Shown here piece by piece: positions 24,097-30,758 of a stretch of 30,758 nt of DNA (positions are counted from its first letter, which is position 1; each line of letters starts with the position of its first letter). Position numbers and translations under genes: made by a program. The stretch lies in contig CAJUJM010000086.1 in the NCBI GenBank assembly GCA_910586755.1, positions 1-30,758 of the forward strand. The letters run 5' to 3'. The notes under the pieces are model-generated. The model did not search any database. It was given only the letters and a program-made list of their open reading frames with translations, and was not told where the DNA came from. The DNA is from an uncultured Lachnospiraceae bacterium (GTDB lineage Bacteria; Bacillota; Clostridia; Lachnospirales; Lachnospiraceae).

Positions 24097-25461
24097 ATGG
24101 GAAATGGAACCAATGTATTGTTAATGCTGGCGGACGATATGAATTATAACACAATCGGCTGCTTTGGAAGCCCGGTGGAGGACGTTTCCCCCAATTTAGA
24201 CAAGCTTGCATCAGAGGGGATTCGGTTTGACCATGCCCATGTGAGCATTGGTGTGTGCCAGCCTTCCCGTCAGTGCATGTTGACGGGGCTGTATCCTCAT
24301 CACAATGGGGCGCCCGGGTTTGATCCGATTCGGGAGGATGTAACCACCCTGCCGGAGATCTTGCGGGAGCATGGTTATTACAACGGCATTATCGGAAAGA
24401 CCAAGCATTGTATGCCGGTACACAAATTTGCGTGGGATTACTTTGAGGACACCCAGAATCCTCAAAACTGCTTTGGACGAAGCCCGTATATTTATGGAAA
24501 GGATGCGGCTCAGTTTTTCCGGAATGCGAAAGAGGCTGGGAAACCGTTCTTTCTGATGGCAAATTCTCATGATCCACACCGTCCCTTTGCCGGAAGTGAG
24601 GAAGAGCTGACTCGTTTCTTTGGCTTCCATACATATGCAAGCCGCACCTATCAGCCGGAGGAAGCGTGGATACCGGGATTTTTGCCGGATCTGCCGGATG
24701 TGCGGAAAGAACTGGCTCAGTATTATACAAGCTGCCATCGCTGTGATGAGACCATGGGAGCTGTTTTACAGGCGCTAAAAGACTCCGGTATGGAGGAAAA
24801 TACACTGGTTATCTTTATGAGCGACAATGGAATGGCATTTCCATTTTCAAAGGCAAACTGTTATTTAAACAGTACCAAAACACCGTTTATTGCCCGCTGG
24901 CCCAGGCACATTCAACCGAATTCCCGGAATAACACGGATTATATTGCAGGTGTGGACTTTATGGAGACGATTCTGGAGGCTTTAGAAATTCAAAATCCGG
25001 TTCTCAGTGATGGGCGCAGCTATCTGCCCTTATTGCTGGGAGAAAAGCAGACGGAGCGGGACGGCGTATTTACTCAGTTTACCAGCACCGCGGCACGCCG
25101 TTTTTATCCTATGCGCTGTGTGCAGAATAAAAAATACGGATATATATTTAATGCATGGGCGGACGGGGAGACCTTTTACCAAAATGAATCCATGATGGGA
25201 TTGACCTATAAGGCGATGAAAGCCGCCGCAGAGGAGAATGAAGAGATAGCCGAAAGGGTTCGGATGTTCCATTACCGGTGCCGGGAAGAGCTTTATGATT
25301 TTGAAAAGGATCCGGACGCTCTGCATAATCTGGCGGGGGATCCCGATTATGCCAAAACCCTTGCCCGGCTTCGAAGGGAGTTGGGACAGGAGATGCGGCG
25401 AAGCAATGATCCGGTGCTGACGGTGTTTGAACAGATTCTCCCTCAGTGGGAAGTGCAGTAG
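24097..25461 (+). CDS. Type I sulfatase 3, cytoplasmic, Cys-type
   Basis: The 454-residue sulfatase is from a different subgroup than 1 and 2. The N-terminal metal site reads LMLADDMNYN, with the usual paired Asp, and the formylglycine motif is CQPSR (C54-R58) within QCMLTGLYPHHNG. Later blocks are GKTKHC, ANSHDPHRPFAG and FMSDNGMAFPFSK, the last being the conserved Asp-Asn metal pair. Three in-frame ATGs lie at 24091, 24094 and 24097; the third is favoured because GGAGGA then has 7-base spacing. No signal peptide. It is followed 34 bases later by sulfatase 4. Confidence 0.92.
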   Translation: MGNGTNVLLMLADDMNYNTIGCFGSPVEDVSPNLDKLASEGIRFDHAHVSIGVCQPSRQCMLTGLYPHHNGAPGFDPIREDVTTLPEILREHGYYNGIIGKTKHCMPVHKFAWDYFEDTQNPQNCFGRSPYIYGKDAAQFFRNAKEAGKPFFLMANSHDPHRPFAGSEEELTRFFGFHTYASRTYQPEEAWIPGFLPDLPDVRKELAQYYTSCHRCDETMGAVLQALKDSGMEENTLVIFMSDNGMAFPFSKANCYLNSTKTPFIARWPRHIQPNSRNNTDYIAGVDFMETILEALEIQNPVLSDGRSYLPLLLGEKQTERDGVFTQFTSTAARRFYPMRCVQNKKYGYIFNAWADGETFYQNESMMGLTYKAMKAAAEENEEIAERVRMFHYRCREELYDFEKDPDALHNLAGDPDYAKTLARLRRELGQEMRRSNDPVLTVFEQILPQWEVQ

Positions 25462-25480
25462 TCAGTGGGAAGTGCAATAG
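25444..25480 (+). repeat. Short tandem duplication across the stop of sulfatase 3
   Basis: CAGTGGGAAGTGCAGTAG (25444-25461) is repeated as CAGTGGGAAGTGCAATAG (25463-25480), with one base between copies and one substitution. The copy contains a second TAG. It looks like a replication-slippage duplication in the intercistronic gap. Confidence 0.85.
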
Positions 25481-25495
25481 GAGGAATATTCAAAT

Positions 25496-27094
25496 ATGGA
25501 AAATCACAAGAAAAGCCCCAATATTCTGATTATCAACCCGGATGAAATGCGCTGGGATACTATGGGACATATGGGAAATCCGGCGGCGCAAACGCCCAAT
25601 CTGGATGCGTTTGCCAGTACGGAGGCAGTATCTTTTTCTCATGCATATTGTCAGAATCCGGTTTGCGTACCCAGCCGATGCAGTTTTTTTACGGGCCTTT
25701 ATCCCCATGTCCACGGTCATCGTACCATGAGTTATCTGCTGCATCCCGGTGATGATACCTTGTTTAGCGAACTGAAACGGGCAGGATACTATGTGTGGAT
25801 GAATGACCGAAATGATTTGTTTGCAGGCCAGGAGCCGGGATGGATGGAAGAGAATGCCGATGAAATTCATTATGCGTCAAAGGGGAACAGCCCCGGCCCC
25901 ATAAAGGAACTGCGGGGAACCCGGGGAAGCAAGGACTATTATTCCCACTATGAGGGCTGCCTGGGATTAGATTCTGAGGGACGAAACGTAAATCGCGATG
26001 ATGAAACCGTGGAGGCGGCGACCCGGCGTATTCTCAATCCGGTGGATGAAAGGCCGCTTTGTATGTTTCTTGGGTTGATGTGGCCTCATGTGCCCTATGG
26101 CTGCGAGGAACCATATTTTTCAGCCGTAGACCGCAGCAAGCTGTCTCCCCGTATTCACGCCAGCCAGTGCAGCGGAAAGCCGCAGATGGAAACGCTGCTT
26201 CGGGAATATATAGGGATGAATGACTATACAGAGGAAGACTGGAATCAGCTGCGGGGCGTGTACCTGGGGATGTGTCAGAAAATTGATGCACAGTTTGGAA
26301 AAATAATGCAGGCACTCAAGGATGCAGGAATCTATGATAATACGCTGGTTTTGTTTATGAGTGACCATGGGGATTACGCAGGCGATTTTGATTTGGTGGA
26401 GAAGGCGCAGAATTGCTTTGAGGATTGTCTGACCCGGGTGCCTTTCCTGGTAAAGCCGCCTAAGGAGGACGGCGTAGATCCGGGAATCAGTCCGGCCCTT
26501 GTGGAGTTGGTGGACCTGTATGCAACCGTAATGGACTATGCCGGCGTTACACCCTCCCACACTCATTATGGGCGCAGTTTGCGGCCGGTTCTTGAAGAAC
26601 GCAGCCGCAGTCACCGTGATGCGGTGTTCTGCGAGGGAGGACGTATGCCTGGCGAGACTCATTGCGACGAATATCATATTGACGGGCCTCTTGGAACACC
26701 GGAATCGTTTTTGTATTGGCCGAAAAAGAAAGCTCAATCGAATGATCTGGCTCACGGGCGAGGCATCATGATGAGGGAACGGCGCTATAAATACATCAGC
26801 CGTCTGACAGAATCGGATGAACTTTATGATCTTATAGAAGATCCTGGCGAGACAACCAACCGCATCAACGATCCGGGGCTGAAAAAGGTTGCAGCCCGGA
26901 TGCAGACAGAGATGCTGAAATGGCTGCAGGCAACGTCGGATGTGGTTCCTTATCGTTACGACTCCCGCTTTAATCCCCGGATGATGTGGGAGATGGTAAG
27001 ACATCATGTGCCGGAGAAAAAAGAGGCTCAGGTGCGTCAAATGATAGCGGAAGGAGCAACTTTACCGGCGATTATGCGTGTTTGTGATGAATAG
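25496..27094 (+). CDS. Type I sulfatase 4, cytoplasmic, Cys-type
   Basis: The 532-residue sulfatase is the longest of the four and belongs to a separate subgroup. The N-terminal metal site is LIINPDEMRWD and the formylglycine motif CVPSR (C57-R61) lies in CSFFTGLYPHVHGH. Other blocks are GLMWPHVPYG, FMSDHGDYAGDFDLVEK (metal-binding Asp-His) and a C-terminal RRYKYI..ELYDLIEDPGET of the kind that ends many sulfatases. There is no signal peptide. TAGGAGGAAT lies upstream of the ATG. It is the last gene of the rightward set; the convergent ROK gene ends 13 bases further on with no clear terminator between them. Confidence 0.92.
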   Translation: MENHKKSPNILIINPDEMRWDTMGHMGNPAAQTPNLDAFASTEAVSFSHAYCQNPVCVPSRCSFFTGLYPHVHGHRTMSYLLHPGDDTLFSELKRAGYYVWMNDRNDLFAGQEPGWMEENADEIHYASKGNSPGPIKELRGTRGSKDYYSHYEGCLGLDSEGRNVNRDDETVEAATRRILNPVDERPLCMFLGLMWPHVPYGCEEPYFSAVDRSKLSPRIHASQCSGKPQMETLLREYIGMNDYTEEDWNQLRGVYLGMCQKIDAQFGKIMQALKDAGIYDNTLVLFMSDHGDYAGDFDLVEKAQNCFEDCLTRVPFLVKPPKEDGVDPGISPALVELVDLYATVMDYAGVTPSHTHYGRSLRPVLEERSRSHRDAVFCEGGRMPGETHCDEYHIDGPLGTPESFLYWPKKKAQSNDLAHGRGIMMRERRYKYISRLTESDELYDLIEDPGETTNRINDPGLKKVAARMQTEMLKWLQATSDVVPYRYDSRFNPRMMWEMVRHHVPEKKEAQVRQMIAEGATLPAIMRVCDE

Positions 27095-27107
27095 TTTATA
27101 TGCAGTA

Positions 27108-28346
27108 TTAGCTGCCGCGTAAAAAATATTTTTCAATACAGCTTGCGGCAGCTCCAACAGCGCCACCATATTCGCCCAGATCCATGTGAATTAACCGGAG
27201 CATTTCATCACTGGAACGAAATGCATAGGTCTGTAAGGAATTACGCACAATTCCAACATTTTCTGAATTGGAGAACAAAGAACCGCTGAGGAAAATAAGA
27301 TGGGGATTAAAAAAGCTGACAACATTCGCCAGTGCGATGCCGAGATATTCCATCGCCTGGGTAAGAATGTTGCCAACAGCAACATCCCCGTACAATTGAG
27401 CGGTCAATATGTGCTCCACTGTAAGATGATCCGGATCCGGGCATAAGGTTGGCAGAACCGTGCAATGCCCGTCTTGCAATGCCTGACGGCAGTTTGCGAG
27501 AATGGCCCTCATACTGGAAAGTGCTTCCAGGCTTCCAGGGTAGCCGCAGTCTGGAAAAGAGGCATTTTTGTGGTTGGGGTCTATAATCATCTTTCCGATT
27601 TCTCCGGCGGTTGAGGTCTCGCTGCGGAAAGAGTTGTCTCCCAACATGATGGGGCAGGCGATTCCCCATGCCACATGGCAGAACGCGAAGGTAGATTCTG
27701 CACCCAGCAGATTTGGGCGGAACAGAGATACGGCGCAGGCCCGGGCGCGGACATTATTTTCCACCCGTACAGGCAAATGAAACGCCTGACTGATGGTGGT
27801 TCCGAAAGGCTGGTTGCACCAGCTGAGGCGTTCATTGCCGTGATTTTTTACAATGCCGGTATGAGGATTCACGATACCGGGGATCGCAATCCCGATACCA
27901 ATCAGGAGCTCCCATTCTGTCGGATGGCGTCCTTTAAGCGTATGCAGGATTTTCAGCAATTGGTGAAGCATGGAATCGTAATCATCTGGCATCAGATCGA
28001 AAATACCTTGTGCACGAATCCCGCCGCGCAAATCGGTAATGCAGTAGTGGGTGAGATCACGTCCAAGGGAAATTCCAAGAGCCAGACGGGAGCCGGGAAC
28101 AAGATCAATATTAATCGGTTTACGCCCCAACCCATGAGAAATTATGCTGTCGGATTCCGGCAGTTCCTGAACTACGCCTTCTTTGATCAAATCAGAAACA
28201 ATATTGGTGATGGTCGGCGGTGTAAGCTCCAGTTTTTCAGCAATTTCGGCGCGGGAAAGAGGGGCGTAACGGTAAAGAGTCGCCCTGATGGATTCCAGGT
28301 TCTGCTGCTTTATTTTGGGCAGATTTTTTCCATGCAATTTAGACAT
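27108..28346 (-). CDS. ROK-family transcriptional repressor
   Basis: The 412-residue protein has an N-terminal winged helix (LSRAEIAEKLELTPPTITNI, then GLGRKPINI) and a ROK sugar-sensing domain (LALGISLGRD, IGIGIAIPGIVNPHTG). The kinase catalytic Asp of the family is replaced by Asn in RVENNVRARA, so it should not phosphorylate sugars. The ROK zinc site is degenerate: FPDCGYPGSLEA keeps one Cys, and the His after GEIG is Lys. The start is the ATG at 28346; a TTG at 28358 is in frame but badly placed. It very likely controls the GH3/transporter/sulfatase genes with a sugar inducer, judged from position and family. Confidence 0.92.
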   Translation of the reverse strand: MSKLHGKNLPKIKQQNLESIRATLYRYAPLSRAEIAEKLELTPPTITNIVSDLIKEGVVQELPESDSIISHGLGRKPINIDLVPGSRLALGISLGRDLTHYCITDLRGGIRAQGIFDLMPDDYDSMLHQLLKILHTLKGRHPTEWELLIGIGIAIPGIVNPHTGIVKNHGNERLSWCNQPFGTTISQAFHLPVRVENNVRARACAVSLFRPNLLGAESTFAFCHVAWGIACPIMLGDNSFRSETSTAGEIGKMIIDPNHKNASFPDCGYPGSLEALSSMRAILANCRQALQDGHCTVLPTLCPDPDHLTVEHILTAQLYGDVAVGNILTQAMEYLGIALANVVSFFNPHLIFLSGSLFSNSENVGIVRNSLQTYAFRSSDEMLRLIHMDLGEYGGAVGAAASCIEKYFLRGS

Positions 28347-28378
28347 GAATGATTCCAACTTTCTGTAAGATTAAAACT

Positions 28379-28407
28379 ATTATACCACATTTTATCGTAT
28401 TTGCCAG
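28379..28407 (-). promoter_or_regulatory. Promoter of the ROK repressor gene
   Basis: On the minus strand CTGGCA (28407-28402) and TATAAT (28384-28379) are 17 bases apart, 32 bases before the start codon. Confidence 0.65.
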
Positions 28408-28466
28408 AGAGAAAGTGGGTTTAAAACAGAACAAACGCAGGAATCCTATGGGCGGCTCAGAGGTTT

Positions 28467-29042
28467 TCATTTTCGGCAATACCGCATAAAAATTTTCTCA
28501 TAAAAGCCTTTTTGCTTGCCGTGTTTTTCCGGAATACGCTTAAATTCCTCAAATCCAATATTTGTATAACATTTTATAGCATTATGATTGATATCCGTGA
28601 CATCAAGGACAAAATCCTGATAATTTGTAAGCAGCATACTTTCCCGAAGCATAGTCGTAGCAATACCCTGCCTGCGGTATTTTTTTCGTACCGCTACAAA
28701 TTCTACGTATCCGGTTGCAACAGGATACTCAAGCTGTCCCTCAAATTCTTCCTTCAAAACCAAAGCGCCAATAAATCCTTTCAAGAATCCGAAATGCTTT
28801 CTCAAAGACACTTTATCTACTCTTGCAGCTCTGCCATTACAATCAGAAATTGCCAGCACCCCCGCAATCTCTCCCTGTATCTCTGCCACATAAAATCTTT
28901 CCATATTCAATCCCGCCGCGATAGCATCCGCCACTTTTTGATTATCTTTGCATAATACTGAAAAGTCCTTTTCAAACCCTTCTGCAATACATAAAGCAGC
29001 GTTATTACGGTCTGTTTCTTTTGCTTTCCTTATATGCGTCAT
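28467..29042 (-). CDS. GNAT-family N-acetyltransferase
   Basis: The 191-residue protein has the GNAT fold markers: an N-terminal TKMTHIRKAKETDR-type strand, RFYVAEIQGEIAGVLAISD, the acetyl-CoA loop KKYRRQGIATTML (motif RRQGIA) and a C-terminal NHNAIKCYTNIGFEEFKR. It would transfer an acetyl group from acetyl-CoA to an unknown amine. The start is ATG at 29042, preceded by GAGGAG; a longer frame would overlap the upstream gene. It begins 5 bases after the stop of the XRE regulator, so the two form one operon. Confidence 0.88.
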   Translation of the reverse strand: MTHIRKAKETDRNNAALCIAEGFEKDFSVLCKDNQKVADAIAAGLNMERFYVAEIQGEIAGVLAISDCNGRAARVDKVSLRKHFGFLKGFIGALVLKEEFEGQLEYPVATGYVEFVAVRKKYRRQGIATTMLRESMLLTNYQDFVLDVTDINHNAIKCYTNIGFEEFKRIPEKHGKQKGFYEKIFMRYCRK

Positions 29043-29047
29043 TTTCG

Positions 29048-29446
29048 TTATTTCTCCTCTTTGGGCAGTTGTGTAATTGCCAGACAAGCAAGCCCTATGC
29101 CTAATAAAGTGACTGCTGCTTTCGCATCAATTTCATTCATGAACGAGAGGATGGAAACAGCAATTCCCATTGCCAGCGCTATGCCTTTCAGCGCAAGACT
29201 GACAAGCTTAGAAACTTTCTTTTCTGCTATATCTTCTTTTGATTTTGCCTGTATTAGTTCATCGACAGTCACATTAAAAAGTTCAGCAAGTTTAGGAATT
29301 GAATTTACGTCCGGAAAAGAGAGATCTCGTTCCCACTTTGAAACTGCTTTATCTGTAACACCCATTTTCTCAGCAAGTTGAAGCTGTGTCATTCCCTTTT
29401 CTTTACGCAATGCCGCTACCATACTTCCAAATGTTTCTTTTTCCAT
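29048..29446 (-). CDS. XRE-family regulator with C-terminal membrane segments
   Basis: The 132-residue protein has a Cro/C1-type helix-turn-helix (about residues 6-62: VAALRKEKGMTQLQLAEKMG, then DKAVSKWERDLSFPD) and a C-terminal region with two hydrophobic helices (GIALAMGIAVSILSFM and AVTLLGIGLACLAITQL). The start at 29446 is chosen because GGAGTGAAGGG lies just upstream; an in-frame start at 29482 lacks a ribosome site and falls in the promoter. A membrane-anchored regulator of the downstream acetyltransferase is plausible. Confidence 0.85.
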   Translation of the reverse strand: MEKETFGSMVAALRKEKGMTQLQLAEKMGVTDKAVSKWERDLSFPDVNSIPKLAELFNVTVDELIQAKSKEDIAEKKVSKLVSLALKGIALAMGIAVSILSFMNEIDAKAAVTLLGIGLACLAITQLPKEEK

Positions 29447-29480
29447 TTTCCCTTCACTCCTTTGATATCCTGATGATTGC

Positions 29481-29509
29481 ATGATAGCATCCCTTTGTTA
29501 TATACTCAA
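29481..29509 (-). promoter_or_regulatory. Promoter of the XRE/GNAT pair
   Basis: On the minus strand TTGAGT (29509-29504) and TATCAT (29486-29481) are 17 bases apart, 35 bases before the regulator's start codon. Confidence 0.65.
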
Positions 29510-29602
29510 CCGACTTATAGTTTAGGTTACTCATCTGATAGTTTATCTACATCGTCAGATTGCTATATACATAAGCAGAATACGCACCCGTACCATTTTA
29601 TC

Positions 29603-29634
29603 GCATCTGGTATCCCGCTCCCGATGCTTTTTTT
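29603..29634 (+). terminator. Possible orphan terminator in the 29510-29773 gap
   Basis: GCATC (29603-29607) pairs with GATGC (29623-29627), followed by seven T residues. No gene ends here on the plus strand, so it may be a relic or chance. The rest of 29510-29773 holds no gene I can support. Confidence 0.35.
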
Positions 29635-29773
29635 CCTGGCTCCATTATACCGTTATAAGGAAGCTCTGTCAAAACAGCAATTTTGCATGAGCGCTACGTG
29701 TAGTCATTCACAGGGAAAAGGTAAGAAAATTCTACACAGGGAGATAATAGGAAAAAAACTTCTATGAAAAATC

Positions 29774-29808
29774 TTTACACTATCAAAAAATAAAGATATA
29801 ATTATATC
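29774..29808 (+). promoter_or_regulatory. Toxin-antitoxin promoter with palindromic operator on the -10
   Basis: TTTACA (29774-29779) and TATAAT (29797-29802) are spaced by 17 bases. The -10 sits inside the perfect 14-base palindrome GATATAATTATATC (29795-29808), a good candidate site for autorepression by the antitoxin. Confidence 0.75.
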
Positions 29809-29835
29809 AGAAAAATAATATATTGGGAGGATATT

Positions 29836-30102
29836 ATGATAATCAAAGCTTCGGCAGCTCTGCGTAATGATTATACATCTATTTCCAACATGGCTAAGGA
29901 GACAAAAGAGCCGATATATATTACAAAGAATGGAGAGGGGGATCTGGTACTCATGAGTATTGATGCCTTTGAGAGAAGGGAGGAACTGTTAAAGCTTCGG
30001 GAAAAGGTGCTTCAGGCTGAACAGGAGCGTATAGATGGGGCTGAAACCCTGACCATAGCCCAGGCAAGAGGAAAGTTAAGGGAGAGATTACATGACATAT
30101 AA
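29836..30102 (+). CDS. Phd/YefM-type antitoxin
   Basis: The 88-residue protein has the Phd/YefM N-terminal DNA-binding fold (SAALRNDYTSISNMAKETKE, then PIYITKNGEGDLVLMSIDAF) and a charged helical C-terminus (LREKVLQAEQERIDGAETLT) that would wrap the toxin. GGGAGGAT precedes the ATG. It overlaps the toxin gene by 11 bases, the usual antitoxin-first arrangement with coupled translation. It should repress its own promoter through the palindrome at 29795-29808. Confidence 0.9.
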   Translation: MIIKASAALRNDYTSISNMAKETKEPIYITKNGEGDLVLMSIDAFERREELLKLREKVLQAEQERIDGAETLTIAQARGKLRERLHDI

Positions 30103-30400
30103 AGCTGAAATCCTTCCTGCAGCCTGGGAGGATTTAAAGCGTATAGAGGACTGGCATGCACTGCAATTTGATGTGGAAACGGCTTTGAAGGTGAGTGGAC
30201 ATATACTTGACGCAATGGAGCGATTAGAGGTTTTTCCGGATTCCGGTTCTCTGACACCAGATGAATGGCTGAATCAAAAAGGGTATCGGATGGTTATCTG
30301 CAAAAAGCATATTATTATTTACAAATGGCTTAAAGAAAGAGTATATATCTATCATATAGCGGATAGCCGGACAGAATACACCAAATTAATAAAGATGTAG
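30092..30400 (+). CDS. RelE/ParE-family toxin
   Basis: The 102-residue protein has the RelE/ParE pattern: YKAEILPAAWEDLKRIEDWH near the start, a central helix pair (ILDAMERLEVFPDSG) and the beta-strand block GYRMVICKKHIIIYKWLKER with VYIYHIADSRTEY at the C-terminus. RelE members cleave mRNA on the ribosome and ParE members target gyrase; the sequence alone does not settle which applies. The length and full C-terminal block suggest it is intact. Confidence 0.88.
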   Translation: MTYKAEILPAAWEDLKRIEDWHALQFDVETALKVSGHILDAMERLEVFPDSGSLTPDEWLNQKGYRMVICKKHIIIYKWLKERVYIYHIADSRTEYTKLIKM

Positions 30401-30425
30401 GTGATAAAATACTACTAAATTTAGC

Positions 30426-30454
30426 TTGCCTTTTTCTAAAACCGGCGTTATGAT
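30426..30454 (+). promoter_or_regulatory. thiC promoter
   Basis: TTGCCT (30426-30431) and TATGAT (30449-30454) are 17 bases apart, about 40 bases before the TPP aptamer. The -10 also forms one arm of an inverted repeat, GTTATGAT (30447-30454) with ATCATAAC (30467-30474). Confidence 0.65.
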
Positions 30455-30470
30455 AAATACATAAAAATCA

Positions 30471-30488
30471 TAACAGTTCCAACTGTTA
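30471..30488. promoter_or_regulatory. 18-bp palindrome between thiC promoter and riboswitch
   Basis: TAACAGTTCCAACTGTTA consists of two 8-base arms around CC. It lies just downstream of the predicted transcription start. It could be a protein-binding operator or a 5' hairpin of the leader. Confidence 0.5.
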
Positions 30489-30494
30489 CAATAA

Positions 30495-30592
30495 ATAAGA
30501 GGGAGCTCGTGAAGCGGGCTGAGAGGAAGTCATCAACTTCGACCTGTAGAACCTGATTTGGGTAATTCCAACGTAGGGAGATAATAGGAACA
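30495..30592 (+). ncRNA. TPP riboswitch (THI element)
   Basis: The conserved aptamer segments appear in order: GGGAGCTC, GCGGGCTGAGAGG (CTGAGA at 30519-30524), GAACCTGATTTGG, and GTAATTCCAACGTAGGGA (ending near 30579). These are the core thiamin-pyrophosphate binding elements. It lies between the promoter and a terminator directly before thiC, so thiamin pyrophosphate should lower thiC expression by premature termination. Exact edges are approximate. Confidence 0.95.
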
Positions 30593-30624
30593 AAACCAGA
30601 AGTTTCTTTTTTGGTTGATTTATA

Positions 30625-30654
30625 GTCCATATCCTTGCGGGTATGGACTTTTTA
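30625..30654 (+). terminator. Riboswitch-controlled terminator before thiC
   Basis: GTCCATATCC (30625-30634) pairs with GGGTATGGAC (30639-30648) over a TTGC loop, followed by five T residues. Its position after the aptamer fits a transcription-attenuation switch. Confidence 0.88.
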
Positions 30655-30686
30655 TAATGGAAAATTTCATTAAAAAGGAGGAGAAC

Positions 30687-30758
30687 ATGAATTATACCAC
30701 ACAAATGGATGCTGCCAGAAGAGGAATCCTGACCAGGGAAATGAAACTGGTAGCGGAG
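30687..30758 (+). CDS. thiC: Phosphomethylpyrimidine synthase, N-terminus only (runs off window)
   Basis: The first 24 codons read MNYTTQMDAARRGILTREMK and continue to the window edge. This is the typical start of clostridial ThiC, which makes the HMP-phosphate pyrimidine of thiamin from aminoimidazole ribotide by radical-SAM chemistry. AAGGAGGAGA lies just before the ATG. The TPP riboswitch upstream supports the call independently. Confidence 0.88.
   Translation, partial: MNYTTQMDAARRGILTREMKLVAE

Larger units (their letters stand above)
29738..30590 (+). repeat. Pair of 16-bp direct repeats flanking the toxin-antitoxin module
   Basis: AGGGAGATAATAGGAA occurs at 29738-29753 and again at 30575-30590, in the same direction. 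The second copy is the 3' end of the TPP riboswitch. The interval between them contains the toxin-antitoxin pair and the thiC promoter. Confidence 0.8.

Noticed and set aside
12132..28346. Sulfatase maturase (anaerobic radical-SAM enzyme) within the locus
   Set aside because: No frame with a CxxxCxxC radical-SAM motif and the expected length was seen, so it must be encoded elsewhere if the sulfatases are active.
29477..29767. A 96-codon frame between the XRE gene and the toxin-antitoxin pair
   Set aside because: It overlaps the XRE promoter on the other strand, lacks a ribosome site and has no recognisable domain.

Overview
The window reads as chromosome of a low-to-mid GC gut-type Clostridia, most likely a Lachnospiraceae-like Firmicute. 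The grounds are strong AGGAGG ribosome sites, sigma-A type promoters, the style of the methionyl-tRNA synthetase tail, a TPP riboswitch directly before thiC, and Cys-type sulfatases without signal peptides. No rRNA, tRNA, CRISPR array or intact transposase was seen.

Layout. (1) 1-7062 is an accessory island with eroded edges. It holds tandem TACGACAA-type repeats, a 5'-truncated metG tail with its own terminator, a headless WYL-domain regulator, and a tight three-gene cluster: a Ycf46-like AAA+ ATPase, an unrecognised protein with a conserved polar N-terminal region and a Gly/Ala-rich hydrophobic C-terminus, and a Sel1-repeat protein with ten 36-residue repeats. It closes with a tyrosine-recombinase remnant whose catalytic core is deleted. 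(2) 7119-10103 holds two tandem copies of a hemerythrin / CheX-like / receiver protein, each with its own matching promoter. (3) 10125-11960 is gpmI with its own promoter, a structured leader and a terminator. (4) 12060-28407 is a catabolic locus. A leftward GH3 glycosidase diverges from a rightward set encoding a family 5 binding lipoprotein, two permeases, two ATPases and four type I sulfatases. A small membrane gene lies antisense between the first two sulfatases, and a leftward ROK repressor closes the locus. (5) 28467-29509 is a leftward XRE regulator plus GNAT acetyltransferase pair. (6) 29774-30400 is a Phd-type antitoxin / RelE-ParE toxin module. (7) 30426-30758 is the thiC promoter, a palindrome, the TPP riboswitch, a terminator and the first 24 codons of thiC.

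How the genes work together. In region 4 the inferred pathway is import of a sulfated glycoside or oligosaccharide through a peptide-type ABC importer, removal of sulfate in the cytoplasm by four sulfatases, and hydrolysis by the GH3 enzyme, with ROK control. Paired operator-like sites overlap both promoters of the divergent GH3/binding-protein region. The sulfatases need a formylglycine-generating enzyme, which is not in the window. In region 1, the AAA+/membrane/Sel1 cluster with a WYL regulator in a decayed mobile element is the best candidate for an undescribed system, possibly defence or inter-bacterial conflict. That role is inferred from context only.
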